NCBI GenBank assembly: GCA_002440665.1
Contig: DJUX01000002.1
Location: 1-37,918 of the forward strand
Length of the DNA: 37,918 nucleotides
Source of the DNA: Dechloromonas sp. UBA6271
GTDB taxonomy: Bacteria; Pseudomonadota; Gammaproteobacteria; Burkholderiales; Rhodocyclaceae
Reading direction: 5' to 3'
Shown: positions 1 to 8,397 of the stretch, one piece after another
Numbering within the stretch: the first letter of the stretch is position 1
Layout: each line of letters starts with the position of its first letter
Position numbers and translations under genes: made by a program
The notes under the pieces: generated by a model
Told to the model about the DNA's origin: nothing
The model's database searches: none
The model's input: only the letters and a program-made list of their open reading frames with translations

Positions 1-1092
<1,092 letters not shown>

Positions 1093-1115
1093 GGGTTTTC
1101 CTTTGGGGTTGCCAA

Positions 1116-1694
1116 CTAAACGGCTTTGCCGTGCAACTGTTGTTGGGCGCCGGCAAAGTCGCCGGCGGCAAGTTTTGGCCAGGCCAGCAGGCAGCGGGCG
1201 AGGGCGTGTTCGATATCCGGCAGTTCTTCCTTGCGCGGTTGATGCAGCACGAAATCGACGACCTGCTGCGCCAGGCCGAGCGTGCGCGGATGGCCGATGC
1301 CGAGGCGCAGGCGCCAGAAATCCGGCGTGCCGAGCCTGGCCTGAATATCTTTCAATCCATTGTGGCCGCCATTGCCGCCGCCCTGCTTCAGGCGAATGCC
1401 GCCGGGTGGCAGGTCGAGTTCGTCGTGGATGACGAGAATCTCGTCAGGGGGAATCTTGTAGAAATTGGCCAGCGCCGCCACCGACTGGCCGGAACGGTTC
1501 ATGAAGGTGGTCGGTTCGAGCAGCCAGGTTTCGCCGGAACGCCCGGCCTTGCCGAAAAACTTGGCCTGCGGAGCGAGCGTCACCTTCAGTTTGTCGGCCA
1601 GGTGGTCGACAAACCAGAAGCCGACGTTGTGCCGGGTGGTTTCGTATTCCGGGCCCGGGTTGCCGAGGCCGACGATCAGGCGGGGTGGGTTCAT
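1116..1694 (-). CDS. pth: Peptidyl-tRNA hydrolase
   Basis: Releases tRNA from peptidyl-tRNA that drops off stalled ribosomes, an essential cytoplasmic esterase. The 192-residue protein starts with the family pattern LIVGLGNPGPEYETTRHNVGFW, which I split here as residues 6-15 (LIVGLGNPGP) and the catalytic histidine H22 in TTRHNVG. FMNRSGQSV (about 64-72) and GGNGGHNGLKDI (about 105-116) are the substrate-binding motifs. It lies 69 bp downstream of rplY, with a terminator-like hairpin in the gap, and 23 bp upstream of ychF. The rplY-pth-ychF order is typical of proteobacteria and fits a translation-quality-control cluster. The ATG has only a weak upstream ribosome site. Confidence 0.98.
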   Translation of the reverse strand: MNPPRLIVGLGNPGPEYETTRHNVGFWFVDHLADKLKVTLAPQAKFFGKAGRSGETWLLEPTTFMNRSGQSVAALANFYKIPPDEILVIHDELDLPPGGIRLKQGGGNGGHNGLKDIQARLGTPDFWRLRLGIGHPRTLGLAQQVVDFVLHQPRKEELPDIEHALARCLLAWPKLAAGDFAGAQQQLHGKAV

Positions 1695-1707
1695 GACGGG
1701 CTAAATG

Positions 1708-1741
1708 AAAAAGCCGCCGGCGGCAAATTGCCAGCGGCGGC
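1708..1741 (-). terminator. Hairpin with T-tract after rplY
   Basis: Read on the minus strand, a GC-rich stem formed by positions 1741-1728 and 1726-1713 (12 of 14 possible pairs, AAATT in the apex) is followed by five T residues (1712-1708). It sits in the 69 bp between rplY and pth. It has the form of an intrinsic terminator, or an attenuator that lowers pth/ychF transcription relative to the ribosomal protein gene. The call rests on sequence form only. Confidence 0.7.
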
Positions 1742-1763
1742 CATCACAGCATGATGCCGGAAA

Positions 1764-2372
1764 TTACTCGGCAGCAGCTTCGCCTTCGGCGGCTTCTTCG
1801 GTAGAGCCGCCCTTGCCGACGATGCCGACGACGACGGAGTCATCTGCGCCGTGGTGCGCCAGCTTGACGCCCTTCGGCAGCTTGAGCTGGGACAGGTGAA
1901 TGCTGTCGCCGACCTTGAGGGCACCGAGGTCGACTTCGATGAACTCGGGCAGATCCTTGGCCAGACACTGAACGTCCAGTTCGGTGATGACGTGGTTGAC
2001 CAGGCCGCTGGAGAGCTTGACGCCCGGGGCGGTTTCTTCGTTGACGAAGTGCAGCGGCACCTTGATGTGCAGCTCGTGGGTGGCATCGACACGCTGGAAG
2101 TCGACGTGCAGGATCAGCGGCTTGTAGGCGTGGCGCTGGGTGTCACGGAGCAGGACTTGCTGCTTCTTGCCTTCGACGACGATGTTGAGGATCGAAGCGT
2201 GAAAGGCTTCCTTCTTCAGGTTCAGCAGCAGGTCGTTGTGATCGAGCTCGATCGCCTGCGGGGCAGCTTCGCCACCGTAGATGATGGCCGGTACTTTGCC
2301 AGCGCGACGCAGGCGGCGGCTCGCACCCGATCCCTGCAGCGTGCGCGCTTGCGCGTTGATTTCAAATTGCAT
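1764..2372 (-). CDS. rplY: 50S ribosomal protein L25 / general stress protein Ctc
   Basis: Binds 5S rRNA in the large ribosomal subunit. The protein is 202 residues, the long two-domain form (TL5/Ctc type). The N-terminal L25 domain (about 1-95) includes GSGASRRLRRAGKVPAII and the C-terminal beta domain follows. An open frame continues upstream, but MQFEINAQAR at 2372 matches the family N-terminus, so I place the start there; GGAG lies just before the ATG. The last residues are an acidic, alanine-rich tail (EEAAEGEAAAE), common in this form. It is 55 bp downstream of prs on the same strand, the standard prs-rplY-pth order. Confidence 0.97.
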   Translation of the reverse strand: MQFEINAQARTLQGSGASRRLRRAGKVPAIIYGGEAAPQAIELDHNDLLLNLKKEAFHASILNIVVEGKKQQVLLRDTQRHAYKPLILHVDFQRVDATHELHIKVPLHFVNEETAPGVKLSSGLVNHVITELDVQCLAKDLPEFIEVDLGALKVGDSIHLSQLKLPKGVKLAHHGADDSVVVGIVGKGGSTEEAAEGEAAAE

Positions 2373-2427
2373 GGTGATACTCCATAAATTTCCCGATCCG
2401 CGACCAGAACGGGAAGGTTGAAAAAAC

Positions 2428-3378
2428 TTAATCGATGAACAGCGACGAAACGGAATCGTCGTTGCTGATGCGGCGGATGGTTTCGGCCATGATTTCGGCA
2501 ACCGACAACTGGCGGATGCGCGGACAGGCGACGGCATCATCGCGCAGCGGAATGGTGTCGGTGACGACCAGGGAGTCGAGGTCGGAGTCGTTCAGACGAT
2601 CGATCGCCGGGCCGGACAGCACCGGGTGCGTACAGTAGGCGACGACCTGTTTGGCGCCGTTGGCCTTGAGGGCGGTGGCCGCCTTGCACAGCGTGCCGGC
2701 GGTGTCGACCATGTCGTCCATGATGATGCAGGTACGACCTTCGACTTCGCCGATGATGTTCATCACTTCCGAGACGTTGGCCTTCGGGCGGCGCTTGTCG
2801 ATGATCGCCAGATCGCATTCGAGGCGCTTGGCCAGCGAACGGGCGCGCACCACGCCGCCGTGGTCGGGGGAAACGACCATCGGGTTTTCGTAATGCTGCT
2901 TCTGGATATCTTCGAGCAGGATCGGCAGGGCGTAGATGTTGTCGACCGGAATGTCGAAGAAGCCCTGGATCTGTTCGGCGTGAAGGTCCATGGTCAGCAC
3001 GCGGTCGACACCGGAGGCGACGAGCATGTTGGCGACCAGCTTGGCGGCGATGGGCACGCGCGAGGAGCGCGAGCGGCGGTCCTGGCGGGCATAGCCGAAA
3101 TACGGGATGGCGGCGGTGATGCGGCCGGCCGAGGCGCGCTTCAGCGAATCGACGATGACCAGCAGTTCCATCAGGTTGTCGTTGCACGGTGCGCAGGTGG
3201 ATTGCAGCACGAAGATGTCGCGACCGCGCACATGTTCCTGCAATTCGACACTGACTTCACCGTCGGAAAAGCGGCCGACGTTGGCGCGGCCGAGATCGAC
3301 ATTCAGTTGGGTTGCGACGTCTACCGCCAGTTTGGGGTTGGCGTTGCCGGTGAAGACCATCAGGCTGTTGTAGGCCAT
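2428..3378 (-). CDS. prs: Ribose-phosphate pyrophosphokinase (PRPP synthetase)
   Basis: Makes PRPP from ribose-5-phosphate and ATP, feeding purine, pyrimidine, His, Trp and NAD synthesis. The protein is 316 residues, close to the class I norm. It begins MAYNSLMVFTGNANPKLA; the frame is open further upstream, but this start has a strong GGAGGGA site and matches the family. Visible motifs are GRFSDGEVSVE, the ATP-binding flexible-loop region YFGYARQDRR, and the PRPP-binding loop IIMDDMVDTAGT near residues 215-226. It lies downstream of tRNA-Gln on the same strand with a perfect inverted repeat in the gap, and upstream of rplY, an order conserved in beta- and gammaproteobacteria. Confidence 0.98.
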   Translation of the reverse strand: MAYNSLMVFTGNANPKLAVDVATQLNVDLGRANVGRFSDGEVSVELQEHVRGRDIFVLQSTCAPCNDNLMELLVIVDSLKRASAGRITAAIPYFGYARQDRRSRSSRVPIAAKLVANMLVASGVDRVLTMDLHAEQIQGFFDIPVDNIYALPILLEDIQKQHYENPMVVSPDHGGVVRARSLAKRLECDLAIIDKRRPKANVSEVMNIIGEVEGRTCIIMDDMVDTAGTLCKAATALKANGAKQVVAYCTHPVLSGPAIDRLNDSDLDSLVVTDTIPLRDDAVACPRIRQLSVAEIMAETIRRISNDDSVSSLFID

Positions 3379-3430
3379 TTTCACATCCCTCCGGGCTTTT
3401 CCGATACGCATTCTGCCCGCCACAATGAAA

Positions 3431-3457
3431 TTCGGGCAGGCTTGTGACCTGCCCGAA
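3431..3457 (-). terminator. Hairpin between tRNA-Gln and prs
   Basis: A perfect 10-bp inverted repeat (TTCGGGCAGG at 3431-3440 and CCTGCCCGAA at 3448-3457, 7-nt loop) lies just after the tRNA 3' end and before the prs leader. Read on the minus strand it is followed by TTTCATT, a poor T-tract. It may be a leaky terminator or a processing signal separating the tRNA from the prs message. Confidence 0.55.
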
Positions 3458-3464
3458 GGAAACT

Positions 3465-3541
3465 TGGCTGGGGAAGAAGGATTCGAACCTTCGAATGCCG
3501 GAATCAAAATCCGGTGCCTTGACCAACTTGGCGACTCCCCA
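3465..3541 (-). tRNA. tRNA-Gln (UUG)
   Basis: On the minus strand the 77-nt gene folds as a cloverleaf. The acceptor stem is TGGGGAG/TTCCCCA with the weak U1-A72 pair typical of glutamine tRNA. The D arm is GCC/GGC, and the anticodon stem CCGGA/TCCGG carries loop TTTTGAT, giving anticodon UUG. The T arm is GAAGG/CCTTC with loop TTCGAAT. The discriminator is G and CCA is encoded. It sits upstream of prs on the same strand, as in related genomes. Confidence 0.97.
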
Positions 3542-3581
3542 GCGGGACGTCTGCACGGGTTCGCGTGCGAACGAGGCGCGG

Positions 3582-3610
3582 ATATTACAGGAGCCGTCGA
3601 CGAAAATCCA
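3582..3610 (-). promoter_or_regulatory. Candidate sigma-70 promoter for tRNA-Gln
   Basis: On the minus strand TGGATT (3610-3605) and TAATAT (3587-3582) are separated by 17 bp. The -10 element is good and the -35 is weak. A GC-rich stretch (CCGCGCC) follows the -10, like the discriminator of stringently controlled stable-RNA promoters. The predicted start would lie about 35 nt before the tRNA. This is inferred from form only. Confidence 0.4.
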
Positions 3611-3644
3611 GTCTTTTTGTTCAGTGATGCGTTGTTTTCAGCAA

Positions 3645-4217
3645 TCAGAAATCGCCGCGCACGGTGGTCAGGCCCAGTGCTTCCCAATCGAGCATGCCGC
3701 CGCGGTAGTAGTAGATCTTGTCGGCGGGGAAGCCGTCGCGGATCATCGCGTTCATGGCGATCGGGCTTTGCGGGCAAACCGGGCCGTTGCAGAAGGCGTA
3801 AACCTTCTTGGCCTTGCTGCAGTCCCATTTGGCGCCCTGCTTGCTGCAGCCGAGTTCGTTCATGCGCATGGCGACTTCGGTGTAGGGCATGCTGATCGAG
3901 TTGGGGATGGTGCCCTTGATGCGGTCGTCGACGACGCGCATGTCGACGACGAGGGCGTCCTTGTCGTTCAGCGCATGCAGGATTTCGATCTCGGTGACCG
4001 GATGGGTGCCCTTTTCCGGAATCAGCGGTTGCAGCCAGCCCTTGTTCTTGGCGCAGGCGGTCATCTCGCGGGTAATTTCGAGCGGGCCATTGGCGGTTTG
4101 CACGACGAATTTGGTGTCCTCGCCGATGATGCGCAGTTTTTCCTTTTCCTGGGCGCCGGCGTTGTGGGCGAGCAGGACGGTCAGGCAGCAGGCGATGGCG
4201 GTGTTCAGCAGCTTCAT
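3645..4217 (-). CDS. Periplasmic rhodanese-like protein
   Basis: A 190-residue exported single-domain rhodanese, probably a sulfur transferase or thiol-handling protein of unknown substrate. I start at MKLLNTAIACCLTVLLAHNAGAQ, which is a signal peptide (cleavage near AGA-Q) with GGAG before the ATG; the frame is open for 40 codons further upstream without signal features. The rhodanese fold shows in ALVVDMRVVDDRIKGTIPNSISMPY (two stretches around 88-112) and in the active loop FCNGPVCPQS, with catalytic cysteine C143 and a second cysteine C148. This resembles exported rhodaneses with a CxxxxC loop. It interrupts the usual ispE-tRNA-Gln neighbourhood, same strand, 79 bp after ispE. Confidence 0.85.
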   Translation of the reverse strand: MKLLNTAIACCLTVLLAHNAGAQEKEKLRIIGEDTKFVVQTANGPLEITREMTACAKNKGWLQPLIPEKGTHPVTEIEILHALNDKDALVVDMRVVDDRIKGTIPNSISMPYTEVAMRMNELGCSKQGAKWDCSKAKKVYAFCNGPVCPQSPIAMNAMIRDGFPADKIYYYRGGMLDWEALGLTTVRGDF

Positions 4218-4296
4218 CAGGGTCTCCAGTAGAAAATAGTCAATATCTAATATAAGCCGTGAATGTAAGCCGGGTCGGGCGGCCGACGCAAGAGAC

Positions 4297-5142
4297 TCAG
4301 AGACCGGCCAGCGGATGCTCGGGCAGGCCTGCGGCAATCCAGCCGGTCATGCCGGCGGGCAGGCGGGAAAAGACCGCTTCCGCTTTGCTGCGCGTCGGGA
4401 AGCCGGCGAATACGCAGGCGCCGGAACCGGTCATCAAGGCTTTCGGCGCGAACTGCCTGAGCCAGGCGAGATGTTCGGCGACGGCCGGGAATCTGGCGCA
4501 GGCAACGGGTTCGAGATCGTTGCCGCCCTGGCCATGGCGCCAGTCGGCGAGGCGGATCGGCGGCGTATCCCGCTTCAGTTCGGCGGCCCCGAAAATGGCC
4601 GCTGTCGGCACGTTGACCGCAGGATGCAGCACCAGGTAACACGCGGGCGGCAGGTCGACGTCGGTAAAGGCTTCGCCGACGCCTTCGGCGAAGGTGTTGC
4701 GGCCATGGATGAAAACCGGCACATCGGCGCCGAGCGCGAGGCCGAGTTTTTCGAGTTCGCGGCGGTTGAGGCGGGTTTGCCACAAGTGATTGAGGGCGAG
4801 GAGCACGGTGGCGGCATCGGAAGAACCACCGCCGAGTCCGCCGCCCATTGGCAGGCATTTGTCGAGGTGAATGGTCGCTCCTTGCGGACAATCCGTTGCC
4901 TGTTGCAGCAGCCGGGCGGCGCGGACGGTGAGGTCGCTGTCCGGCGGGACGCCCGGGGTGGGCGTGGCGAGCACGATGCCGCCGTCGGCGCGCGGCGCGA
5001 AATGCAGGCTGTCGGCACGATCGATAAAGCGGAAGACGGTCTGCAGCAAATGGTAGCCATCGGCGCGGCGGCCGACGACGTGGAGAAACAGGTTGAGCTT
5101 GGCCGGCGCCGGCCAGGTGCTGTCCCATGTCCAGTGATTCAT
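4297..5142 (-). CDS. ispE: 4-diphosphocytidyl-2-C-methyl-D-erythritol kinase
   Basis: Phosphorylates CDP-methylerythritol in the MEP route to isoprenoids. It is a GHMP kinase of 281 residues, the family length. PAKLNLFLHVVGRRADGYH (about 12-30) is the IspE N-terminal substrate motif, and PMGGGLGGGSSDAATVLL (about 88-105) is the glycine-rich ATP loop. The start at 5142 overlaps the lolB stop as ATGA; an ATG five codons upstream is possible but lacks this coupling. The lolB-ispE pair upstream of tRNA-Gln-prs is the classic proteobacterial arrangement. Confidence 0.97.
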   Translation of the reverse strand: MNHWTWDSTWPAPAKLNLFLHVVGRRADGYHLLQTVFRFIDRADSLHFAPRADGGIVLATPTPGVPPDSDLTVRAARLLQQATDCPQGATIHLDKCLPMGGGLGGGSSDAATVLLALNHLWQTRLNRRELEKLGLALGADVPVFIHGRNTFAEGVGEAFTDVDLPPACYLVLHPAVNVPTAAIFGAAELKRDTPPIRLADWRHGQGGNDLEPVACARFPAVAEHLAWLRQFAPKALMTGSGACVFAGFPTRSKAEAVFSRLPAGMTGWIAAGLPEHPLAGL

Positions 5143-5711
5143 GGCGCGGTCTTCCATTCCTCGATGCGTAGGCGCAGTTCGATTTCGCTGGCGCGCCGTA
5201 GCGTAACACCGGACGGCAGGGCGTCCGGCGCGTCGTCGTCGTAAGCGTAGTCGATCTGCCAGCCGGCCTCGGCGAGGCTTATCGGGCGGCCGTTGCCGTC
5301 GTTCTTGAGGTTGCCCGGGTGCCTGGCGCGGCCGAGCAGCCAGTCCGGCAGTTGACGGATGGGCAAGGGCTGGCCGGTGATCTCCTCCATCAGCGCGTCG
5401 GCGTCGGCCGATTCGCGGGTCTGGCCATCGGCGGTATGCAGGCGCGAGAGTGTCGGGCTGGTTTCGATTTCGGCCAACCCGACGCCGAGCGGGTTGGAGA
5501 CGAGGATGCGGTCATTGCCGTTCTTGTGCTCCCAGGCGAGTCGACCGCCGGAGCTTTCGGCTGGCCGTTCCGGCAGGCTGACGCGCAACGCGAAGCGGGC
5601 GTCGAGGGTGAAGTTGCGTACCTGGTCGCGTAGCGCCGGCAGGCCTGGTGGCGTACTGGCGCAGCCGGCCAGCAAGCCGCCGGCGAGCAGTGCGGCGGAC
5701 AGCAGTTTCAA
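5139..5711 (-). CDS. lolB: Outer-membrane lipoprotein insertion protein LolB
   Basis: Receives lipoproteins from LolA and places them in the outer membrane; itself a lipoprotein. With a TTG start at 5711 the product is 190 residues and begins MKLLSAALLAGGLLAGC, a lipoprotein signal with LAGC lipobox at the N-terminus. No ATG in frame gives a signal peptide, since the open frame upstream adds a charged, non-family extension. The TTG overlaps the TGA of the upstream TPR gene (TTGA), which suggests translational coupling. The mature part has the LolB pattern FTLDARFALRV and GGRLAWEH. It is followed by ispE with an ATGA overlap. Confidence 0.9.
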   Translation of the reverse strand: MKLLSAALLAGGLLAGCASTPPGLPALRDQVRNFTLDARFALRVSLPERPAESSGGRLAWEHKNGNDRILVSNPLGVGLAEIETSPTLSRLHTADGQTRESADADALMEEITGQPLPIRQLPDWLLGRARHPGNLKNDGNGRPISLAEAGWQIDYAYDDDAPDALPSGVTLRRASEIELRLRIEEWKTAP

Positions 5712-7420
5712 GGGGCGAATTTTTTCACTGCGCCGGCAAGTACATCGCTGTCCGGGTATTTTTTTGCCGCTTCCTTCAGCAGGCGCGCCGCGTCGTCCTT
5801 GCGACCCATCGTCCACAACACTTCGCCCATGTGGGCGGCGATTTCCGGGTCGGCCTTGATGCCGTAGGCCATCTCCAGCGTCTTCAGGGCTTCCGGCAGC
5901 TTGCCTTGACGGAATTGCACCCAGCCCATGCTGTCCATGATGAACGGATCCTGGGGGGCCAGCGCGAGGGCGCGGGTGATCAGGTCCTGCGCCTCGGCGA
6001 GGCGGATATTGCGCTCGGCCAGCGAATAGCCCAGGGCGTTGAGTGCGTGGGCGTGATCCGGCTTCAGATTGAGCAGTTGCCGCAGGTGCTTCTCCATGAC
6101 CTCGGGCTTGCCCTGGCGCTCGGCGGTCAATGCCGTTTCGTAGAGCAGTTCGGGATTGTCCGGGTACTTGGCGAGCGCCGCTTCGAGCACGGCATAGCCG
6201 TCGTCACGCCGGCCGGCCTCGCGCAACAATTGCGCTTCGGCAATCGCCAGTTGGGCCTGTTCCGTGGCGCTGCCGCCGCGGGTGGCATGCAACAGTTCGC
6301 GCGCTTCGTCCGGTTTGCCCTGCTGCAGCAGTATCTGCGCTGCCCGGGCACGGGCGGCGACGTATTGGTCGCCGGCGGTGACCTGGCGAAAATGCGCGAG
6401 GGCCGCCTCCGGTTTTTTCTGCTCCTCGTCCAGCTGGCCGAGAAAGAAATGGACGGTGCTCTTGTCCGGGAAATCGGATTTCAACAGCTTTTCGAGCAGG
6501 GCGCGGCCAGTGGCAGCGTCGCCCTGCTGCAGCGCCAGCATGGCGACCGGATAGATCACGTCGGGGTTGTCGGGGTGTTCATTGAGCAGGCGGTCGAATT
6601 CGACCCGTGCCTCGTCGTACTTCTGATCGCTGATCAGCAGGCGGGCCAGGGTCAGGCGCGCATCGCGGGCGCCGGGATTGGCGGCAACGAATTCCCTGAG
6701 GCTTTCGATGGCGCTAGCGTGTGATTGCCGGGCCAGCAACTGGGCGCGGGCGAGGGCGGCGACTTCCCAGTCCGGGCGCAACTGCAGTGCGCGCGCGAAT
6801 TCGCTTTGCGCCCGCATCAGGTCGTCGGCGTTGGAAGCGGCCAGGCCCATGGCGAAGTGGGCTTCCGGCAGTTCGAGATAGGGTTCGGCGACGCGATCGA
6901 TCAGGCGCTGCACGGCTTTCTTGTCGGGGTGCCGGCTCAGCATGCGGTTCAGATGCATCAGGTTGCCGGGCAGGCTGGCCTTGTCCTGTTCGAGCAGCTT
7001 GGCGAGTTGCGGCGCCAGGTCGTCAATCCGGTTGGACAGCAAGAGCAGCGACGATTCGGTCTGCCGGGCCTGGGTCGATTCCGGGGCGACCTGCAGCCAG
7101 AGTCGGGTCAGTTCGAGCGCCAGGTCATATTGCTTGGTGGCGCCGGCGACCTCGGTGGCGCGGGCGATTACTGCCGGGTCGCGGGTACGGCGGGCGAGGT
7201 CGGCCCAGGCGCTGACGCCCAGTTCGGTATCGCCGCGCTGCAGCGCCAGATCGGCGAGCAGCGACTGAAAGACGGTGCGGGCGAGCAGGTCTTCGGGACC
7301 ATAAGTGGCTGTTGCGGTCGACTGCTTGCGGACCGGCTTTTTCACCGTGTTTTTATCAGCGGCATGGAGCGGCCCGGCCAGGGCCAGGGCGAGGGCGGCG
7401 AGGATCAGCTTCTTGGGCAT
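5708..7420 (-). CDS. Exported tetratricopeptide-repeat protein
   Basis: A 570-residue protein with a signal peptide (MPKKLILAALALALAGPLHA, cleavage about residue 20) followed almost entirely by TPR helices. Clear repeats occur around residues 190-225 (LPEAHFAMGLAASNADDLMR), 255-300, 320-350, 420-460 and 470-540 (DPFIMDSMGWVQFRQGKLPE). The same protein precedes lolB in many betaproteobacteria, so a scaffold role in envelope or lipoprotein assembly is plausible but unproven. Its TGA overlaps the lolB TTG, making one operon TPR-lolB-ispE. It is divergent from mutM, with 89 bp between the starts. Confidence 0.88.
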   Translation of the reverse strand: MPKKLILAALALALAGPLHAADKNTVKKPVRKQSTATATYGPEDLLARTVFQSLLADLALQRGDTELGVSAWADLARRTRDPAVIARATEVAGATKQYDLALELTRLWLQVAPESTQARQTESSLLLLSNRIDDLAPQLAKLLEQDKASLPGNLMHLNRMLSRHPDKKAVQRLIDRVAEPYLELPEAHFAMGLAASNADDLMRAQSEFARALQLRPDWEVAALARAQLLARQSHASAIESLREFVAANPGARDARLTLARLLISDQKYDEARVEFDRLLNEHPDNPDVIYPVAMLALQQGDAATGRALLEKLLKSDFPDKSTVHFFLGQLDEEQKKPEAALAHFRQVTAGDQYVAARARAAQILLQQGKPDEARELLHATRGGSATEQAQLAIAEAQLLREAGRRDDGYAVLEAALAKYPDNPELLYETALTAERQGKPEVMEKHLRQLLNLKPDHAHALNALGYSLAERNIRLAEAQDLITRALALAPQDPFIMDSMGWVQFRQGKLPEALKTLEMAYGIKADPEIAAHMGEVLWTMGRKDDAARLLKEAAKKYPDSDVLAGAVKKFAP

Positions 7421-7509
7421 GCGCTGCTTTCAGTCATGGGTCGCGCTTTAGAGCGCTTAAAGTCTGCTAAGTTTGCGATGTTATTGGGGAATGCTCGGAG
7501 GAACAAGCG

Positions 7510-8334
7510 ATGCCGGAATTGCCGGAGGTCGAGGTCTGTCGGCGCGGGCTGCAGCCGGAGGTCGAGGGGCAGACGATTTTGGGCGCGGTGGTGCGCTCGC
7601 CGCGCCTGCGTTTGCCGCTGTCGGCCACCTTGGGCGAGACGCTGGCCGGGCAGCGGGTGGCCGCCGTGCGCCGGCGCGGCAAGTACCTGTTGCTCGACTG
7701 TCGCGGCGGGGTCGAGGATGGATGCCTGATCATTCATCTCGGCATGTCGGGCAGCCTGCGCTTCGTGCCTTTCGCCACGCCGCCCGGCAAGCACGACCAC
7801 GTCGACATCGTCTTCGCCGGACAAATCCTGCGCTTCGCCGACCCGCGGCGCTTCGGCGTGGTGCTCTGGCAGGCGGCCGGCGAAGCGCCGCATCCGTTGC
7901 TGGCGGTCCTCGGCATCGAGCCGCTGGGCGACGAGTTCACGGCGGACTGGCTGTTCGCGGCGACGCGGCGGCGGGCCGCGCCGATCAAGCCGTTGCTGAT
8001 GGACAGCCATCTGGTGGTCGGCGTCGGCAACATCTACGCTTCGGAAAGCCTGTTCCGCGCCGGTATCTCGCCGCTGCGCGCCGCCAACCGGATCAGCCGC
8101 GAGCGCTACGGGCAGCTGGTGCCGGCCATTCGCCAGACCTTGTCGGATGCCATTGCGGCGGGCGGCAGCAGTATTCGCGACTACGTGCATAGTGATGGCG
8201 GTGCTGGCTGTTTCCAAGTCGAGTGCGCCGTTTACGACCGGGCCGGCGAGCCTTGCCGGCGCTGCGACGGCGTCGTCCGGCAGGTGCGCCAGGGCGGGCG
8301 CTCGACCTTCTACTGCGCCGCCTGTCAGCATTAA
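7510..8334 (+). CDS. mutM: Bifunctional DNA-formamidopyrimidine glycosylase / AP lyase
   Basis: Removes 8-oxoguanine and formamidopyrimidines and nicks the abasic site. At 274 residues it has the family length. It starts MPELPEVE, with P2 (Schiff-base nucleophile after Met removal) and E3 essential. K57-type lysine is present in RRRGKYLLLD (residues 56-65). GNIYASE and RGTIRDY-like GGSSIRDY occur at about 177-183 and 217-224. The C-terminal zinc finger uses the cysteines of PCRRCDG and FYCAACQ. GGAGGA lies 7 nt before the ATG. It stands alone on the plus strand, divergent from the TPR-lolB-ispE operon, and is followed after 63 bp by the dynamin-like gene. Confidence 0.98.
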   Translation: MPELPEVEVCRRGLQPEVEGQTILGAVVRSPRLRLPLSATLGETLAGQRVAAVRRRGKYLLLDCRGGVEDGCLIIHLGMSGSLRFVPFATPPGKHDHVDIVFAGQILRFADPRRFGVVLWQAAGEAPHPLLAVLGIEPLGDEFTADWLFAATRRRAAPIKPLLMDSHLVVGVGNIYASESLFRAGISPLRAANRISRERYGQLVPAIRQTLSDAIAAGGSSIRDYVHSDGGAGCFQVECAVYDRAGEPCRRCDGVVRQVRQGGRSTFYCAACQH

Positions 8335-8397
8335 ATTCGGGCTGCAAGTCCATGTTTTCGTGATAAATTGAAGCTCTTTCCGTTATCGGTGACGACC

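Noticed and set aside
3465..3541. tRNA-Gln as an island attachment site
   Set aside because: The tRNA lies in conserved housekeeping order, with no integrase or repeated tRNA end nearby, and is 27 kb from the defence locus.
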